A stretch of 64,000 bases of DNA from NCBI GenBank assembly GCA_000711775.1, contig ARYC01000369.1:62001-126000 (forward strand). Reading direction: 5' to 3'. Shown here in pieces: positions 1 through 11,639 of this stretch. The notes beneath the pieces are model-generated. The model did not search any database and had not been told where the DNA came from. It saw only the letters and a list, made by a program, of their open reading frames with translations. The position numbers and the translations under genes are program-made. The stretch comes from Oxytricha trifallax (taxonomy: Eukaryota > Ciliophora > Spirotrichea > Sporadotrichida > Oxytrichidae). Position 1 is the stretch's first letter; the number at the start of each line of letters is the position of its first letter.

Positions 1-1342
1 TCTTAGAGATTTGTTATCGATATCCTTTAATACCAGACAGTATAAAATAAGTAAGTTAAATGAAAATACACGTAAAAACTTATATCCTTTCTAAATGCAC
101 TTCTTGATTCTTTTAGGAATATTGAAATGTTAATGTTTTGCATCACCTTCATTTGAGGTGTTTTAGCTTTGAAAATGGTCATTTACTACTATCTTGAAAA
201 TATGTATTTACTTGCCATCAGCAGCCATTTTGTATTGATTCACGCTATGTTTGAGATATTTGTAAACTATTTCACCTGGATCATAAATTACAGGGACTGG
301 ACTTGTTATTTTCTGAGTAATCTAAAGCATGCTAAGGCCCATTAGCAGAGTATTATCATAAGGTAGAGGATTCAGGCATAAAACTAGCTTTTGCATTTCT
401 TCGAAGGAAAAGAGAAAGCTTATAAGTTTCGACTAGTCTTATGAGAGTTTTAGAGTTGATTTTGACATTTCAAAGATTTGGAGATTCATTAAGAATGTTT
501 TCATTTGTGAGGGAAATTTTGAAATAACAAACATTAGTAAACTCAGATTTAAAGACTCACCATCTAAAAGATCTGTATCTGATATTGGCTAGGATAGAAT
601 GTTATCTCGCATTGACACTACTATTCCTCTAAGTTCATCTCTAATAAAGAATAGACTATTCAGGTAATACTGCTCTGTTTGTATTTTCTCAGTTAAACTA
701 TCAAGCTTTTCTTGTAAAATTGAAAATTATTTTGATAATTTAGATTTTTGAACCTCTACTATCTACTAACCTATAATTATCTCATTCATTTTAGACAGTA
801 GCTCTTCTTATGCCATTAAACTCAGTTCAGTTTCATTCTTGAATAAATTTATTGTACCTTAATGTTTATGAATGCAAAATTGCAACAAATCTTATAGGAA
901 AAATCCCATTAATTTCACATATTTAGGCGTCTATTTAAGGTAGTTTACATTGCAGTTAAGCGGCTCTATTTTATCTAAGAGATATCTTATAGTTTAAGTA
1001 TAATACTCATTTTCTTTAACTTTAAACAAGGCAAGCTTAGCTTGAAGTTTATCTTATTTATCAAAGTTTGACAAGTAAAGTTTCATTTATGTGGCTTCAT
1101 CGAATTTTACAGGCTTATATGATAAGATAAAGTTTAGAGTTGTAACAACAGCAGTGAAATTTTTGTTTAGATTTCTCTTCACAGTCTTATTGAACTTATA
1201 AAAACAAAATTAAATGGTAAAATTTGAACTCTTCAAAATCAGTAGATTTATCTAAACTTTTGATAAGTTGTAATTTTGTCTCTTCAATCTTATTTATCTT
1301 TTCTTAATACTCTTTAAGTCCTTATGCTTAAAATATAAACAT
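1..1342 (-). CDS. Leucine-rich / coiled-coil protein, 3' end beyond the window
   Basis: Read with UAA/UAG as Gln, the minus strand is open from about 1120 down to position 1. It encodes a K/E/Q-rich, probably coiled-coil stretch followed by a leucine-rich part with repeated L-x-x-L spacing. Upstream, from an ATG at 1342-1340, a second frame carries a Cys/His-rich patch (KFHCCCYNSKLY) that resembles a B-box zinc finger. The two frames are joined by a slip near 1110-1190 that I could not explain with a clean GT-AG intron, so it may be an indel, an undetected intron or an IES. Leucine-rich coiled-coil proteins with B-box-like fingers are common in ciliates; the function is unknown. The true 5' segment may lie elsewhere. 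Confidence 0.55.
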
Positions 1343-1684
1343 ATATAGACAACTTATGCAGAAATCAAAATTTAATATTTGAATGAAGAATTAATATGCT
1401 TTTATATATTTGTATGCTAATTTAAACCTCAAAACCTCTTATTTAAATATTTTAGAGAAGACTTTTTGGGAATAGTTGGATATTTATTAAAGTAGCCGAG
1501 AAACGCGGGTTTTATAAGAGTTAAATTATGTAAACCAATCTAAGTATGTCTAGTTTAATTGACTTAACTTATATTATTGAGTACATAGCTGTTTATTTTT
1601 ATTCTCAATTAATTTTGGCAATTTGTTACTAGATAGGTCAATTTAAAAAATAAAAATTAAATCTATTTTTGGTAACTTGTATTA
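1343..1684. other. AT-rich spacer, no gene seen
   Basis: No frame with protein-like composition was found on either strand. A short GC-richer patch around 1490-1520 is unexplained. Confidence 0.4.
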
Positions 1685-2131
1685 ATGTAGGATGCATTCA
1701 AATATAGAAAATTAATTATAATAATTAGTAAATAATTAATAATTAAGTAAATAATTTTTAAGAGGAAGTTAACTTTCTGTAAACCTATATAAAATAGTAA
1801 TTGTTAGAATTCTAATTAACTGGATGGACTTTACTAAGGATGCTACTTATTAATCTCATTGTAGATGCAATATAAATCGACTTTAATATTCGGTAATTTT
1901 TTTAATAGATTTTAATACAGAAATTAAAGTCGATTTATATTGCTTCTACAATTTCTACAATGGGATTAAATAGTAGCACCCTTAGTAAAGTCCATCCAGT
2001 TAATTTCAATTCTAATGTAAAAAGTACCATTTTATATAGGTTTACAGAAAGTTAACTTCCTCTTATATATTTACTTAATTTAGTAACTTTTTATTAATAC
2101 TTAATTCCCAAATTAGAATGTGTTCCTACAA
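1685..2131. repeat. Fold-back (palindromic) element, copy A
   Basis: Two arms of roughly 200 bp are near-perfect reverse complements around a short centre near 1905. The outer ends read TGTAGGATGCATTC on the left and, as reverse complement, TTGTAGGAACACATTC on the right. These ends match those of the palindrome at 33884-34302, so the two appear to be one family of MITE-like elements. No reading frame is apparent inside. In a ciliate germline such an element would be removed from the macronucleus. Confidence 0.75.
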
Positions 2132-2801
2132 TGGATCTGACAGATACGGCGTCTTTTGAAAACCTATTTTTATTATTTTGAATATTTTTTATCAATTTCT
2201 AATAATCATCAATATTCAAATAATTAATCTTAATTGATTTCTACAATTGTGATCTTAGTGACCATGTCCTTGGTTAATTTGCTGTATGATTAGTTTTTTC
2301 TTCGCATGTTTTCATTTTTTATAAAAAAAAACTTTCCAAAACTGGTGAACTATAATTATATTGCACTATTTTTAAAGCTCTCGAAACTTGCTTTGAGAAA
2401 TAATTGCTTATTGGTTGTATTATTAATGCATATTAGTTAAAGAAAACATGCTTTTTATGCCACAAAAAATATAGTTGCAGAAATATTCATCTATACAAAG
2501 GAATTCGTCAAATCAGGTTTTATATAAAGGCAGATCTAAAACAGTATTTGAATGCGTTAAGTGTAATTTTTTTATGATTTAGTCTTTAATAGTGAAAATC
2601 TATATACAGCTAAATGCTAAGAATTGAAAAGAAACAGAATAATCTGGGAAATCATATGTTCTCTCAAATTACAACACAAAGTCTAACTATTCATTTTTAA
2701 TAAGTTAAATTTGCTCTTATCTATAGTAATGAAAACCCTATGTTTTAAATTGCATTGATTAAATTATGATTCTATTTTGGATTTAAATTTGAGATATTTC
2801 T
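2132..2801. other. AT-rich spacer with weak coding hints
   Basis: A short frame starts with ATG at 2132, exactly at the edge of the fold-back element (MDLTDTASFEN), and another frame near 2460-2560 has mixed composition. Neither is strong enough to call a gene. Confidence 0.3.
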
Positions 2802-3440
2802 ATGATCTCTGATAAAAATAAGAATTTCTGTCAAAGTTTCAATATCAACGCTAAGTTATCATGTTCTTTCTTTAAAATTAAAAATAAAGGTGGGAGGAAT
2901 GATAGAGCTTGGAAATAAGAAAGTATTTCAAGAAAGATATTAAAAGATTGTTTAAGAAAACTAATAAAAATTATTGATACACTGGTACATAAAAATACAA
3001 TTTTATTAAGTACTTAGTTTACCCCATAACATAAAGAGTGGGTAGACTTAAAAAGTATATAATTAATAGTCCTTGTTACTAAAATAATAAAAACAACTTC
3101 TCCAAATACTACTCCATCTTTGAAAATAGAGGTTAAGTGGAATGAAACAAATCATCTTTTTGGCCAGAATTTTCTTTTTACAATCAATAATTGCAAAAGT
3201 TATATGTGCTTAGTTTTAAAGTTCTTACTCAATAAATAATACAGTAGTATTAGTTCGACCAATTATTAATAAAATAATGAATGTTGTTTTTTCATCTAAG
3301 TAGATAAGATTAGTGGTATTATCAGTAGTTCTTGCTTATAAAAATTAATAAGACTATTACGATAAAAATTTAATTTAAAATTAATTTAAGACACTAAAAT
3401 TTAGTTGAAAAGTTATAGGGTCTTGAATAAATCGTTCTGA
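2802..3440 (+). CDS. Hypothetical protein, 212 aa
   Basis: With ciliate decoding there is an uninterrupted frame of 213 codons from ATG 2802 to TGA 3438-3440, and the first upstream in-frame codon of note is a TGA. Composition is K, N, I and S rich with some W, H and C residues spread along it, unlike pure AT spacer. I recognise no domain. Because only UGA stops translation, a frame of this length can occur by chance in a few percent of cases, so this is a moderate call. It lies head-to-tail against the minus-strand gene that ends at 3490. Confidence 0.4.
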
Positions 3441-3489
3441 CCAGGACTTTTTCTCATTTACTCCTAGACTTTAGTTAGTTAAATAAATT

Positions 3490-5229
3490 TCATAGTTTTT
3501 TTTAAATATTTTTTTAAGATTTTTTTAGAATAATATTAAGTAACCTAAAACAACATATATCACCATTAGTTTATGATTTTTTAAGGAGATCTGATTCAGA
3601 TGCTCTAAAATTCCATTTATTTAAAATATAGACTTTAATAGCATATAGTACAGAAAATTTCTCTCGATTTAGCTTTTTCTCATGTTCCTCATTTGCATCT
3701 AATTACTACTTAACTTAGTTCTTCTCAATTTCTAGCCTTGAATATTCTGCATTAAGTTCATTCTAAATCTTGTCAAACTTTCTTTAAGAAATCTCATCAA
3801 TCTGCTAGTATTTTATGAGTAAATTAATTGTCGTTTATCGATGTTTCTGTTACCTTTTGACGTAGAGATCTTTAATTTACTACTACACACTCATTATGCA
3901 AGTAAAAAGTTGCTCTTTATTCGAAAGAACTTATTATAGGGAAGTTTACATAGATTTAGGATTGAAGGGCAAAGATGCGGAAGATTGACTTAAAAGTTCT
4001 AGTTTAGTAAAAATCGATTTCAGCATTATAAGGATTTGCGGGTTTTTGGGGTTATATGTTATCATAAAGGTAGGTTTTGAAATTTCTAGAAGGTTTGTTA
4101 CTTTTGTTTCAGTTTGAGTCTGTTCTTACTTTTAATCAAGTAAAATTTCTCCTTCTACTTTCTACACATTCAAATCTTTCATTGATATAACCTGACTTTC
4201 ATTTTTACCTTTTTAAGTATCTTCTATTTTAATTTAATTTTGATATAGTGAAATCATATCATTCCAAGAGTAGTAGCCATCAACCTGTAGAATTTGAGAG
4301 TATTTATATATTTAAGAGTATCTATTCATCAATAATTCCATATAGTTAATACTCTTTCGCAAATGGCTGTAGTTAATATTTGTTAGCCCCCGTTGATCAT
4401 TAGTGACAAACACAAATCTTATGTTATCTCTAAGTCTACTGATTATCAAATATTCCACTTGATCCTCTGTCAATTCACTCATCTTAAATCCATCATTCAC
4501 AGGTTGATCTATCAAGAGTCCTGATCCGTGGTTTTATTTTATGTTGCCACCGAGATTACCTTATGCTTCCTATTTCTTATTTTCAGTCTAATGATGATGA
4601 TTTCCATGACTATGAGTGTTATGTTAATTATTTAAAGTTGTTTAGTCTCTGAGCTTTCTGCTATATCTCTTCATGTCTCTCGTGTTAACTAACTACCAAT
4701 TTCTATGTCCACTGATTATCGAGGAGACTAAGCTCAAAATATCATTCAACTATTTCATGTAAAGTTTATCATCACCTTACTACTATGTCTATGAATCAGA
4801 AGTCCCACTGTTATCGTCAAGAAGGTACTGATCAAACATAAAAGTTACCACAATTGGTTGATTTCTTAAAATAGCTTAGACATTAACTTTCTTGAAATTA
4901 GTCCAGAATTCCTTCATGTTTAGATGCTTCTTAGAGGCTTTAAACATGAAAAGCGGCATGCTTAGGGATTTAGTGGCTTGTTTCACACAAAATTTTATTA
5001 AACGTTATGGTATGTGCCTTTGGCTTAGTGATATGCTAGACTACTCTGAAGTTTAAGCAATTTTTGTGTCTTGGTTGGGGTTACCAAGATTTAAAATGAT
5101 GTTCTTTGTGTAATTTTAGATTTGGAACAGGAAAGTTAGATGTAATATCAGCTTAATCAAGTTGTCGTATAGTTTTGGAGGGAGTAGTTAGATTTCTTGA
5201 GGGGTGCAGTCGCTATTGTTCGTTAGCAT
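3490..5229 (-). CDS. Q-rich protein of 579 aa, unknown function
   Basis: A single minus-strand frame of 580 codons runs from ATG 5229-5227 to TGA 3492-3490 with no UGA, using UAA/UAG for Gln throughout. An in-frame ATG at 5277 would add 16 residues. The middle holds a His/Gln low-complexity stretch (around residues 215-230); the last 150 residues are K/E/Q-rich and probably coiled coil. The order of a hydrophobic beta-like segment (QPIVVTFMFDQYL), a second one (RFVFVTND) and a long coiled coil recalls the AAA4-to-stalk part of dynein heavy chains, but no Walker motif is present and I do not make that call. No intron or IES is needed. It is one of the most intact host genes here. Confidence 0.7.
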
Positions 5230-5277
5230 TGCTGTTATCTGCCCTTGGAAATACTATATCAATATAAAAAATATCAT

Positions 5278-5860
5278 AAATAGTTAATTACAAAAAACTA
5301 TAAATTAAAAAATGTTTTTATAGTTTATTGTATTACAAAATAGTTTTGACTATTTTGATAATTGATTGAAAAATGTGTGGATTAATAAATTAATATAAAT
5401 AACAATAAAAGATGCAAAAATCTTTACTAATAGCAAGATAGCTAACCAAATCATACAATACTTAGTCAAAGTTCTTAAATATAATAAAAGCTAAAAACAT
5501 ATTGAATCATTAATAAATCATCAATAACTATTTGCTATTTAACAATAATTACAGATTGTTTTCTTTAAATAATAATAATAATTTATGATCACATTGAGGT
5601 CTCTGGGGACCCCCGATCTTAAATATATGTTAATATATGTAAGGGTCAAGCCCTTTTATATATTAGAGTGCTATCATTAGTTTAGCACTATTCTATTCTC
5701 TCTGACTGTGTTTTCTCACTTTCTTTTCTTTTTTGCGATGATTCTTGATTTCTTGTATTAAACATTTACGATAAATAAAGCGGAAAATATATGATTGTAA
5801 GAATATAATTTTGATGAATACTAATACTTATTGAAATAATCAAAAAATGGAATCTCAAAA
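5278..5860. other. AT-rich intergenic region with a small hairpin
   Basis: No coding frame seen. At 5640-5660 the run AAGGGTCAAGCCCTTTT can fold on itself, and a short GC patch precedes it near 5600. The role is unknown; it lies between divergent genes, so it may hold promoter signals. Confidence 0.3.
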
Positions 5861-5867
5861 AAACAGT

Positions 5868-5990
5868 TTCATCTTTCCAAATGCCTTCGTAAATGTCACC
5901 ATCTGCATGAGTCAGTCTTCTGTTTCCATGTCTTTGAGCTGCTCTGTGAATTACCTGTTCTCAGCCTTCACGACTCTTGCCTGCTTGGTT
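5868..5990 (-). CDS. MORN-repeat-like coding fragment
   Basis: The minus strand encodes RLTHADGDIYEGIWKDE near 5880-5935, a good match to the MORN motif (Y-x-G-x-W preceded by D-G). MORN repeats bind membranes or act as scaffolds at the cortex and cilia. One in-frame UGA sits upstream in the same frame at about 5960, so the fragment may be a segment of a gene continued elsewhere or may be spliced. The other strand has an ATG-initiated frame here, but its composition (long hydrophobic Ser/Cys run) looks like an antisense shadow. Confidence 0.4.
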
Positions 5991-6164
5991 CTCTGTCAAA
6001 AGTAAATTTCAGATATGTTTTTTGTAACTTACATTTTTTGTGAGTGAACAGTCTCCATCAGCGTCACCATTATTAGGTATTTCTATTTTAATTATTAATT
6101 TCATTTTCATTTATCAATTCTCAATTATTTTCTATAATTCTTTGTTATTTCTTTAAATAATAAA

Positions 6165-6300
6165 AATGATAATGAAAAAGATTCCTAAGAGGATTAGTAA
6201 AAGAATGTGTTCAGTTCTCCAACATATGATGGTTCTCAATAACCTTCTAATGAAGCTGATAATAATATTAAATTAAAAATAGAAATTAAAATTGCTTTAA
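6165..6300 (+). CDS. Q/N-rich coding fragment
   Basis: A plus-strand frame rich in N, D, E, S and Q (for example FSSPTYDGSQQPSNEADN) is flanked by AT spacer on both sides. It has no ATG or UGA of its own. It looks like one exon or MDS of a larger gene; alternative frames here are less protein-like. Confidence 0.35.
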
Positions 6301-6360
6301 ATTATTTACTATTATTTGGGGTTTTTAAATGAAGAAAAAATAAAAATATAATTTTTAAGT

Positions 6361-8449
6361 ATGAATAGTGGAACAGATTCAGCTAGTTAAAATTATACTT
6401 ATGAATTTGATGAGTTAAAAGATCCTGAAATTAACGGAAAAGATAGTGCTGCCAAAAATCTCTCTCTTGCACTTATGAGAGTAAGTGTCTTTTTAATTTC
6501 TACCCTCCAGAAGTTAAGTCTATTCATTCTTATCCTGGTTTAATTCTTTTCATTTTCTTTTAGACTGAGTCATCTGAGTAATGTTTAATGCTTTTCGAGC
6601 AGGAATATCTCAGAAACCAGCTCGATCGTATTGACAGACCAGTTATCTATGGCGAAGAGCTCTGCCTGATCTTTTATTTCATGATAAAACACATTTCAAA
6701 GTTGGCATTAGAAGACGGCTACAGACTGTTGAATGAGGATTTGCGATTCCAAACACTCATGCAGATGTTATTTGCGAGAGTGCAAGAGATGGATTTTGAA
6801 TACTTGGTCACTATTGTGTGGGCACTTGGCATTGGTGTCAGTGGTTACGATATGAAAATTGAGCCTGAATACAAACTTAGATTGTCTAATTCATAAAATT
6901 AATAGAATGGTTTTTCGATAATAAATTGTTAAGATTGTTATCACTATTCAACCAGAGAGAATTTACAGACACTCAAATCCCATAAATTCCAACTTTTGTT
7001 TTTTCTCTGAGTTGTTTCTTTAATGAAGACATGAACTAATTAGTGACCGAAGTTATCGAAAAAGTTTCACAACAGTATCGTAAGTAGTATTCACACATTT
7101 ATTTATCCATATATTAATTATATGATTATGTATAGTCGACAACATGCTGGACAGAATGGACATTTTGAATGCGAGTGTGCTGTTGATGGCCTGGGGAAGA
7201 TCATTTATGAATAATTAGGAGATGATTGATAGAGTTGCTCAGGATATCATCAATAAGCATAAGTAGAAACTAATTTTAATTAAATTAATTTAATGTAAAT
7301 TGAGCCAAATATTAATAAATAGATTAGTAAAGATGCAATATTATTAGTATATTATAAACTATTCTATGAGGATGAAGCTACATCTGAAATCGTTAATATA
7401 ATGTAAATAAAATTAAACTCTAACCAAGTATAAATATAGTGTTGGATTGAGTGACTTGAGATACAGAAATGACGAATTGATGAATGTGATACATTCAAAA
7501 ACAATTATCTAGGGAATATAGATTTACTCATGATATTAAGTTAACCAATATTTATAAAAATGAAATTATCAAATTATATTCATATGCTAAGAAGCAGTTA
7601 GACCGCATGTCTCTGGTCTAGCTTTGCACAGTTACTTCTTCCATGGCCTCCCTATACCCAGACAAACTCCACTACTTCAACGACTACGCAGAAGAGCTCC
7701 ACTCCAGACTCCAGGATGCAGTGAAACAAGACGCCTAAAGAAGTCAAGATTTAGCTAAAAACCCAGAGATAATTTACGAATTGATACCTGATCTCACAAC
7801 TTACAATAATTTGTGGCTTGCTATCACTTGTTTTGGAGTAAAATCTAATGTCAACTTGAAGGACGAAAGTGGTTAAGAGGAGGAGCAGTTGAAGCAGCAG
7901 CATGCAGGTGGCATGATAAAACTCATAGCCAAGGATTTGATTAAAATATTCAACTCAAACAAGAGATGGCGCAATACAGACGTCAACATTCATGAAGCTG
8001 CTAATGTATCAATTGCAATCGCTAGTCTTAAACTTCAAAATGATAATTTCATTGCTGATGTTGGTGATATCATCAGACACAATATTACTCCACATAATTT
8101 AGATATAAGTTAAGATAAATATAGAGCATAGTAATGATTAATTATTGATATAATCAATATTAAAGAAGCAAGTGCAATTGACTTGATTAACCTGGCAAAA
8201 AGTAGTTATTACATGCGTGAATTCAAGCACACAAAGGATATCTACAGTACTGTCCACGCAGAAAGTGTTATTATATTATTTCTATTTAATTAATCGAAAA
8301 GTTTATTTTTTAATTTTTAATATAGTGTAAGTAGATACAATATGAAGAAATTAAATGAGGAAGAAGTGCACGCCTTATCAACTGTCTTTAGTAGTCATGG
8401 AATAATGAATGACTCCCCATTTGCTCAAGTTAGAGTGTCTAGAAAGTGA
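6361..8449 (+). CDS. FAST-kinase-like helical-repeat protein
   Basis: From ATG 6361 to TGA 8447-8449. Introns with GT-AG ends are seen at 6481-6563, 7080-7135 and 7403-7439. The protein has leucine-rich helical repeats of the kind found in FAST-kinase/RAP proteins (IVWALGIGVSGYD, VLLMAWGRSFMNNQE, IIVGLSDLRYRNDELM), which in other eukaryotes handle organellar RNA. Three defects remain: a one-base slip near 6888, an extra A in the A5 run near 7500, and an in-frame UGA at 8135-8137 that a candidate 42-nt intron (8131-8172) would remove. The frame between 7260 and 7300 is also unresolved. Slips at homopolymers suggest assembly indels rather than decay, since both sides stay well conserved in composition. 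Family assignment is by eye. Confidence 0.6.
8269..8328. other. Candidate IES (60 bp, pointer AGTGT)
   Basis: AGTGT occurs at 8264-8268 and 8324-8328. Removing 60 bp of pure AT sequence joins two protein-like stretches in the same frame. It has no GT-AG ends at these borders, so IES is preferred over intron. Confidence 0.5.
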
Positions 8450-8581
8450 AATTAATGAATTTTATAACTCGAATTATTTAACCTAATTAAATTAACTCTA
8501 TTAATATATTGATTAGAGGAATTTTTTCTTAAATTGTCCCAATTATATAACTCTCTAAAATAAATTTATTGAAATACTATA

Positions 8582-9895
8582 TCATTAGGGTTTAGAAGAT
8601 GTCAAATCAATGTGCTTCTAAGCATGTAAGAATACAAATTAAAGTTTTTACTTACTTTATTAATAAGCTGAACATCTTTTTCACCATCTATCTTTCTGTA
8701 CATATCCGTAGAGATTTCATTGGTTTGGCTTGAACCTCCATTACTTATTACTTCTTTTTTATCGCTATTTTCACTGTTAGAATCGCCACCATTTTACAAT
8801 TTGCTTGCTTTTCTCTTTTAACCACTTATTTTATATAAAATAATCCCTATTTGCGTGCTATTATATTATAATGAATTATTTAATCGACTTGATTTCGAGT
8901 GCTTATTATTGTTGGTGTTATACTAGAAGTCTGACATATAATTGCTGTCCCCCTATACAATGAATTGATATTGAGATCTGTCGTTAAATAAAATTACTCA
9001 AAGAAATGCTTTAACTTACATCGCTCTGTGAAGCATCCAGAGAGAGCACAGATACACTGGAGTCAGATAAATTATTCTATGAGAAATTTTCTCTCATTGT
9101 TTTGTCAATAATCCCTTTTAGTGCATCTCTTCTGCCCACTCTGCTAGGTGTAAGCTCCCCAGCCGATGCCCCGCTGATAAAAGAACTCTTAGCAATCGGA
9201 AGCAAGTTATTATTTTTATTTCCACTTATCATTATAACTGGATTAATAGGAGGATTTCCCTGAGTATTTATTGGCATAAAATTACTGCCTTTTCTTTTTT
9301 AAACTTATATACTATTGTGTTTTAAAGCTGCGCCAGCAATATTTGAAGGTTAATTTAAAGACCCTAAACCTGGTTGGAGTTAGACCGAATTCTTGTTCTT
9401 TTAGTGTTTTTAGGGTAAAGTGCTAGTCATTGGCTCAATTTTCACTTAATTCTTGTTCTGAGTTTAAATTGGAGAAAAAGGCTGGTTAATTTTGTTTATT
9501 TGAGGAGTTTAGTGCTCTGTCTATTTTAGAATAGGCAATTAACTTGATGGTTCACTATTTTAAAACTGCTAGCTTATTATTGGTTTTTAATCTGTTGTGA
9601 ACTGAGACGTCTATAATCAATTTAATCATGAACTAAATAAACTGAAATAATCATAGATAGTAAGAGTGGCTGCAAAATTTTATCTGGCATTAAAATTTTA
9701 CGGTATTTTCTAGGGTTATCTTTTCTCGATTTTACTTTCAATTGACTCTTCTTCTGAGTTACTTTCTGAGTCATTATTAAGCTTGTAGGGTTTAATGCTT
9801 GGGTATAAACCTGGATTGAACAAAATTATTTGAAGATCTTAGTAAGGTTGGTCATTCAGCTAATCTAAGTGTAGAGCCTTTCTTGCATATAATTA
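8582..9895 (-). CDS. S/N/Q-rich protein with two short introns
   Basis: The minus strand encodes a low-complexity, S/N/Q/P-rich protein ending KHIDLTSSKPQ then TGA at 8584-8582. Two canonical introns are visible: 8978-9019 (42 nt, GTAAGT...GACAG) and 8618-8655 (38 nt, GTAAGT...TTAG). A conserved-looking block with SGASAGELTPSRVGRRDALK lies at 9100-9200. The frame slips at the G5 run near 8955 and again near 9585 and 9620, all at or near homopolymers. The 5' end is uncertain; protein-like sequence begins near 9895. No domain recognised. Confidence 0.55.
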
Positions 9896-10204
9896 TATAA
9901 ATTGTAATGTAATTTTGAATCTAAATTGGTGAATTTACAAAATTATAATAATTATTAAGAAATCTAAAAGATTTTGAAAAATTAAGTAAAATGCTATTCT
10001 ATATTTTTCAATTTTAATCGGAGCATAATGATTCTTAAAATTAATAAAATTGAAAAGATTATTTTTTTATCCTAAAATTAATAATCTATCATAAATATAA
10101 AATATACAACATATTTACTCTGTTATTATTTAAACTTATTATTAACTGACATTAATTAATATTTAAATAATATTAATATATACTTAAATATATTGCATCA
10201 TCAA
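9896..10204. other. AT-rich spacer, nothing seen
   Basis: Almost pure A and T with no frame of mixed composition. Confidence 0.4.
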
Positions 10205-10463
10205 CGTACTGCAAGAATGATAGCAGATGTGATTTGATGACGCAATTAAAGTTGAACTTTTCTCTTTCCATTATTTTACGTTTGCCTCTAACCCCAGCAA
10301 ATCCATGTTACCCACCAATTTTGACTACAGCTTTGAGTTCCTTTGGTCCTCTTTGCTGGTTCATGTTATTTTTATCCCCTCTAGTCCCAGTTGACTTTTT
10401 AAGGCGACTGCTTATTTTATTGTCATTTTAGTCCATGAAGAAAGATTGATCATCCTCTTACAT
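10205..10463 (-). CDS. Basic Q/K-rich coding segment, cut by TBE-1 insertion site
   Basis: The minus strand is open from ATG 10463-10461 (MQEDDQSFFMDQNDN) for about 85 codons, with a Gly/Arg/Lys-rich middle (VVKIGGQHGFAGVRGKRK). The TBE-1 target ATT (10464-10466) lies immediately upstream of the ATG. The segment fades into AT spacer near 10205. It is probably one MDS of a host gene; other segments were not found. The plus-strand ORF over the same bases is its antisense. Confidence 0.5.
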
Positions 10464-10568
10464 ATTCAAAACCCCAAAACCCCTTAGTGAGGTTTATAAG
10501 TGCTTTGATTTGTAGGGTATAGTGGGGGTCTTATTGGGGTTAGTAGAGAAATTAGGCCAATTTGCAAA

Positions 10569-11633
10569 ATGAGAAATAGAAATTAGCGAAATTTAGGGTC
10601 TATTTATGATGAGTAATATTTAGATTTACTGCTTAAGCTTAGGTATGGTACAAGTATTAATATAGACTAAGTCAAACCAGTAATGAATTATGCTGCTATA
10701 GCAAAGCTCCTGCGCAAGAGTGCCTCAACAGTTAGGTATCATTGCTTGTTGGCTGTTTAGCATTATAATTCAGGCACTTGAAAGCATCCTGCAAGAAAAT
10801 AAAAGTTCTCACAGCACCATATTGACTACCTCTGCGACTCGAAGACTTTAAAGTATTGGGCACACTTTCCACTAGACTAGCGAGCTGTGATGTTTCATCG
10901 CAAGTTTCCTGACATGCGTATCTCTCCTTAAACTATAGCCAACATTTATAGAAGAAATGGTATTACTTTCAAGACTGTCAACAGAGTGAAGAGAGTGATT
11001 GATTTTACAGTGCCATTTTATAGTAATAATTTAAACTATATATATGATTAAATGCAGAGAGCTATTACTAATAACATCAAGTTCATACACGCTGATGAAG
11101 CTGTGTTTACCTTCAACACCTTTATTAATAAGTCTTGGTATAAGAAGTATGATAATATAGAAGTCTATGATTAAAAAGTGAAGGTAGTCACCCATGCAAT
11201 TTTAGCTGGTATAAGTGAAGATTCAGGCTTAGAGAGTTATGTTATTCACCCTCGCTCTATTAAGCGAGAGTAGTATATAGAGTTCCTACATAAGCTCAGA
11301 GATAAGTATAGTAACCAAGAGATCATCCTGTTTGTTGATAACCTCTCAGTTCATAAGACTAAGGAGTCTAAGAAAGCTTATGAAGAGCTAAACATAACTC
11401 CTGTATACAACGTTCCTTATAGCCCTTAATTTAATGGAATTGAATTCTACTGGAGTTAAATCAAGACTCACTACAAGAAGCTGCTGCTGTATCATCTTAT
11501 GCATGACTTGCCCATCGATACAGTAGACTTAATTCAAAGCAGCTGTAAGAGAGTGAGCGTAGATAAGACAACAGTCTGTGCGAGAGAGGGAAGAATGAAT
11601 GTTTATAAATAAGTTTTAGATTTAAATGAATGA
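10569..11633 (+). CDS. TBE 42 kDa transposase (DDE, IS630/Tc1-mariner group)
   Basis: ATG 10569 to TGA 11631-11633 gives 354 codons, matching the 42 kDa TBE protein. The first 130 residues hold two helix-turn-helix-like parts for binding the inverted ends. The catalytic triad is visible: D176 in IHADEAVF, D257 in LFVDNLSVHK and E292 in FNGIEFYW, with 34 residues between the last two. Codon 71 (10779-10781) is UGA, in frame between the two HTH parts; every other copy here has UGA at the same place. It converges on the 22 kDa gene, the two stops being 6 bp apart. TBE transposases are reported to act in germline DNA elimination in Oxytricha. A 60-nt candidate intron (GTATCA...GCAAG) would remove the UGA but also the conserved linker. 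Confidence 0.9.
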
Positions 11634-11639
11634 ATAAGT

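Noticed and set aside
3490..5229. Dynein heavy-chain fragment
   Set aside because: The order of segments is suggestive, but no P-loop or other diagnostic motif is present.
5640..5660. Intrinsic terminator hairpin
   Set aside because: The organism is a eukaryote and the stem is short; no role can be assigned.
10234..10431. Plus-strand ORF with ATG, hydrophobic and Pro/Leu-rich
   Set aside because: It is the antisense of a minus-strand frame with far better composition that uses UAA/UAG as Gln.
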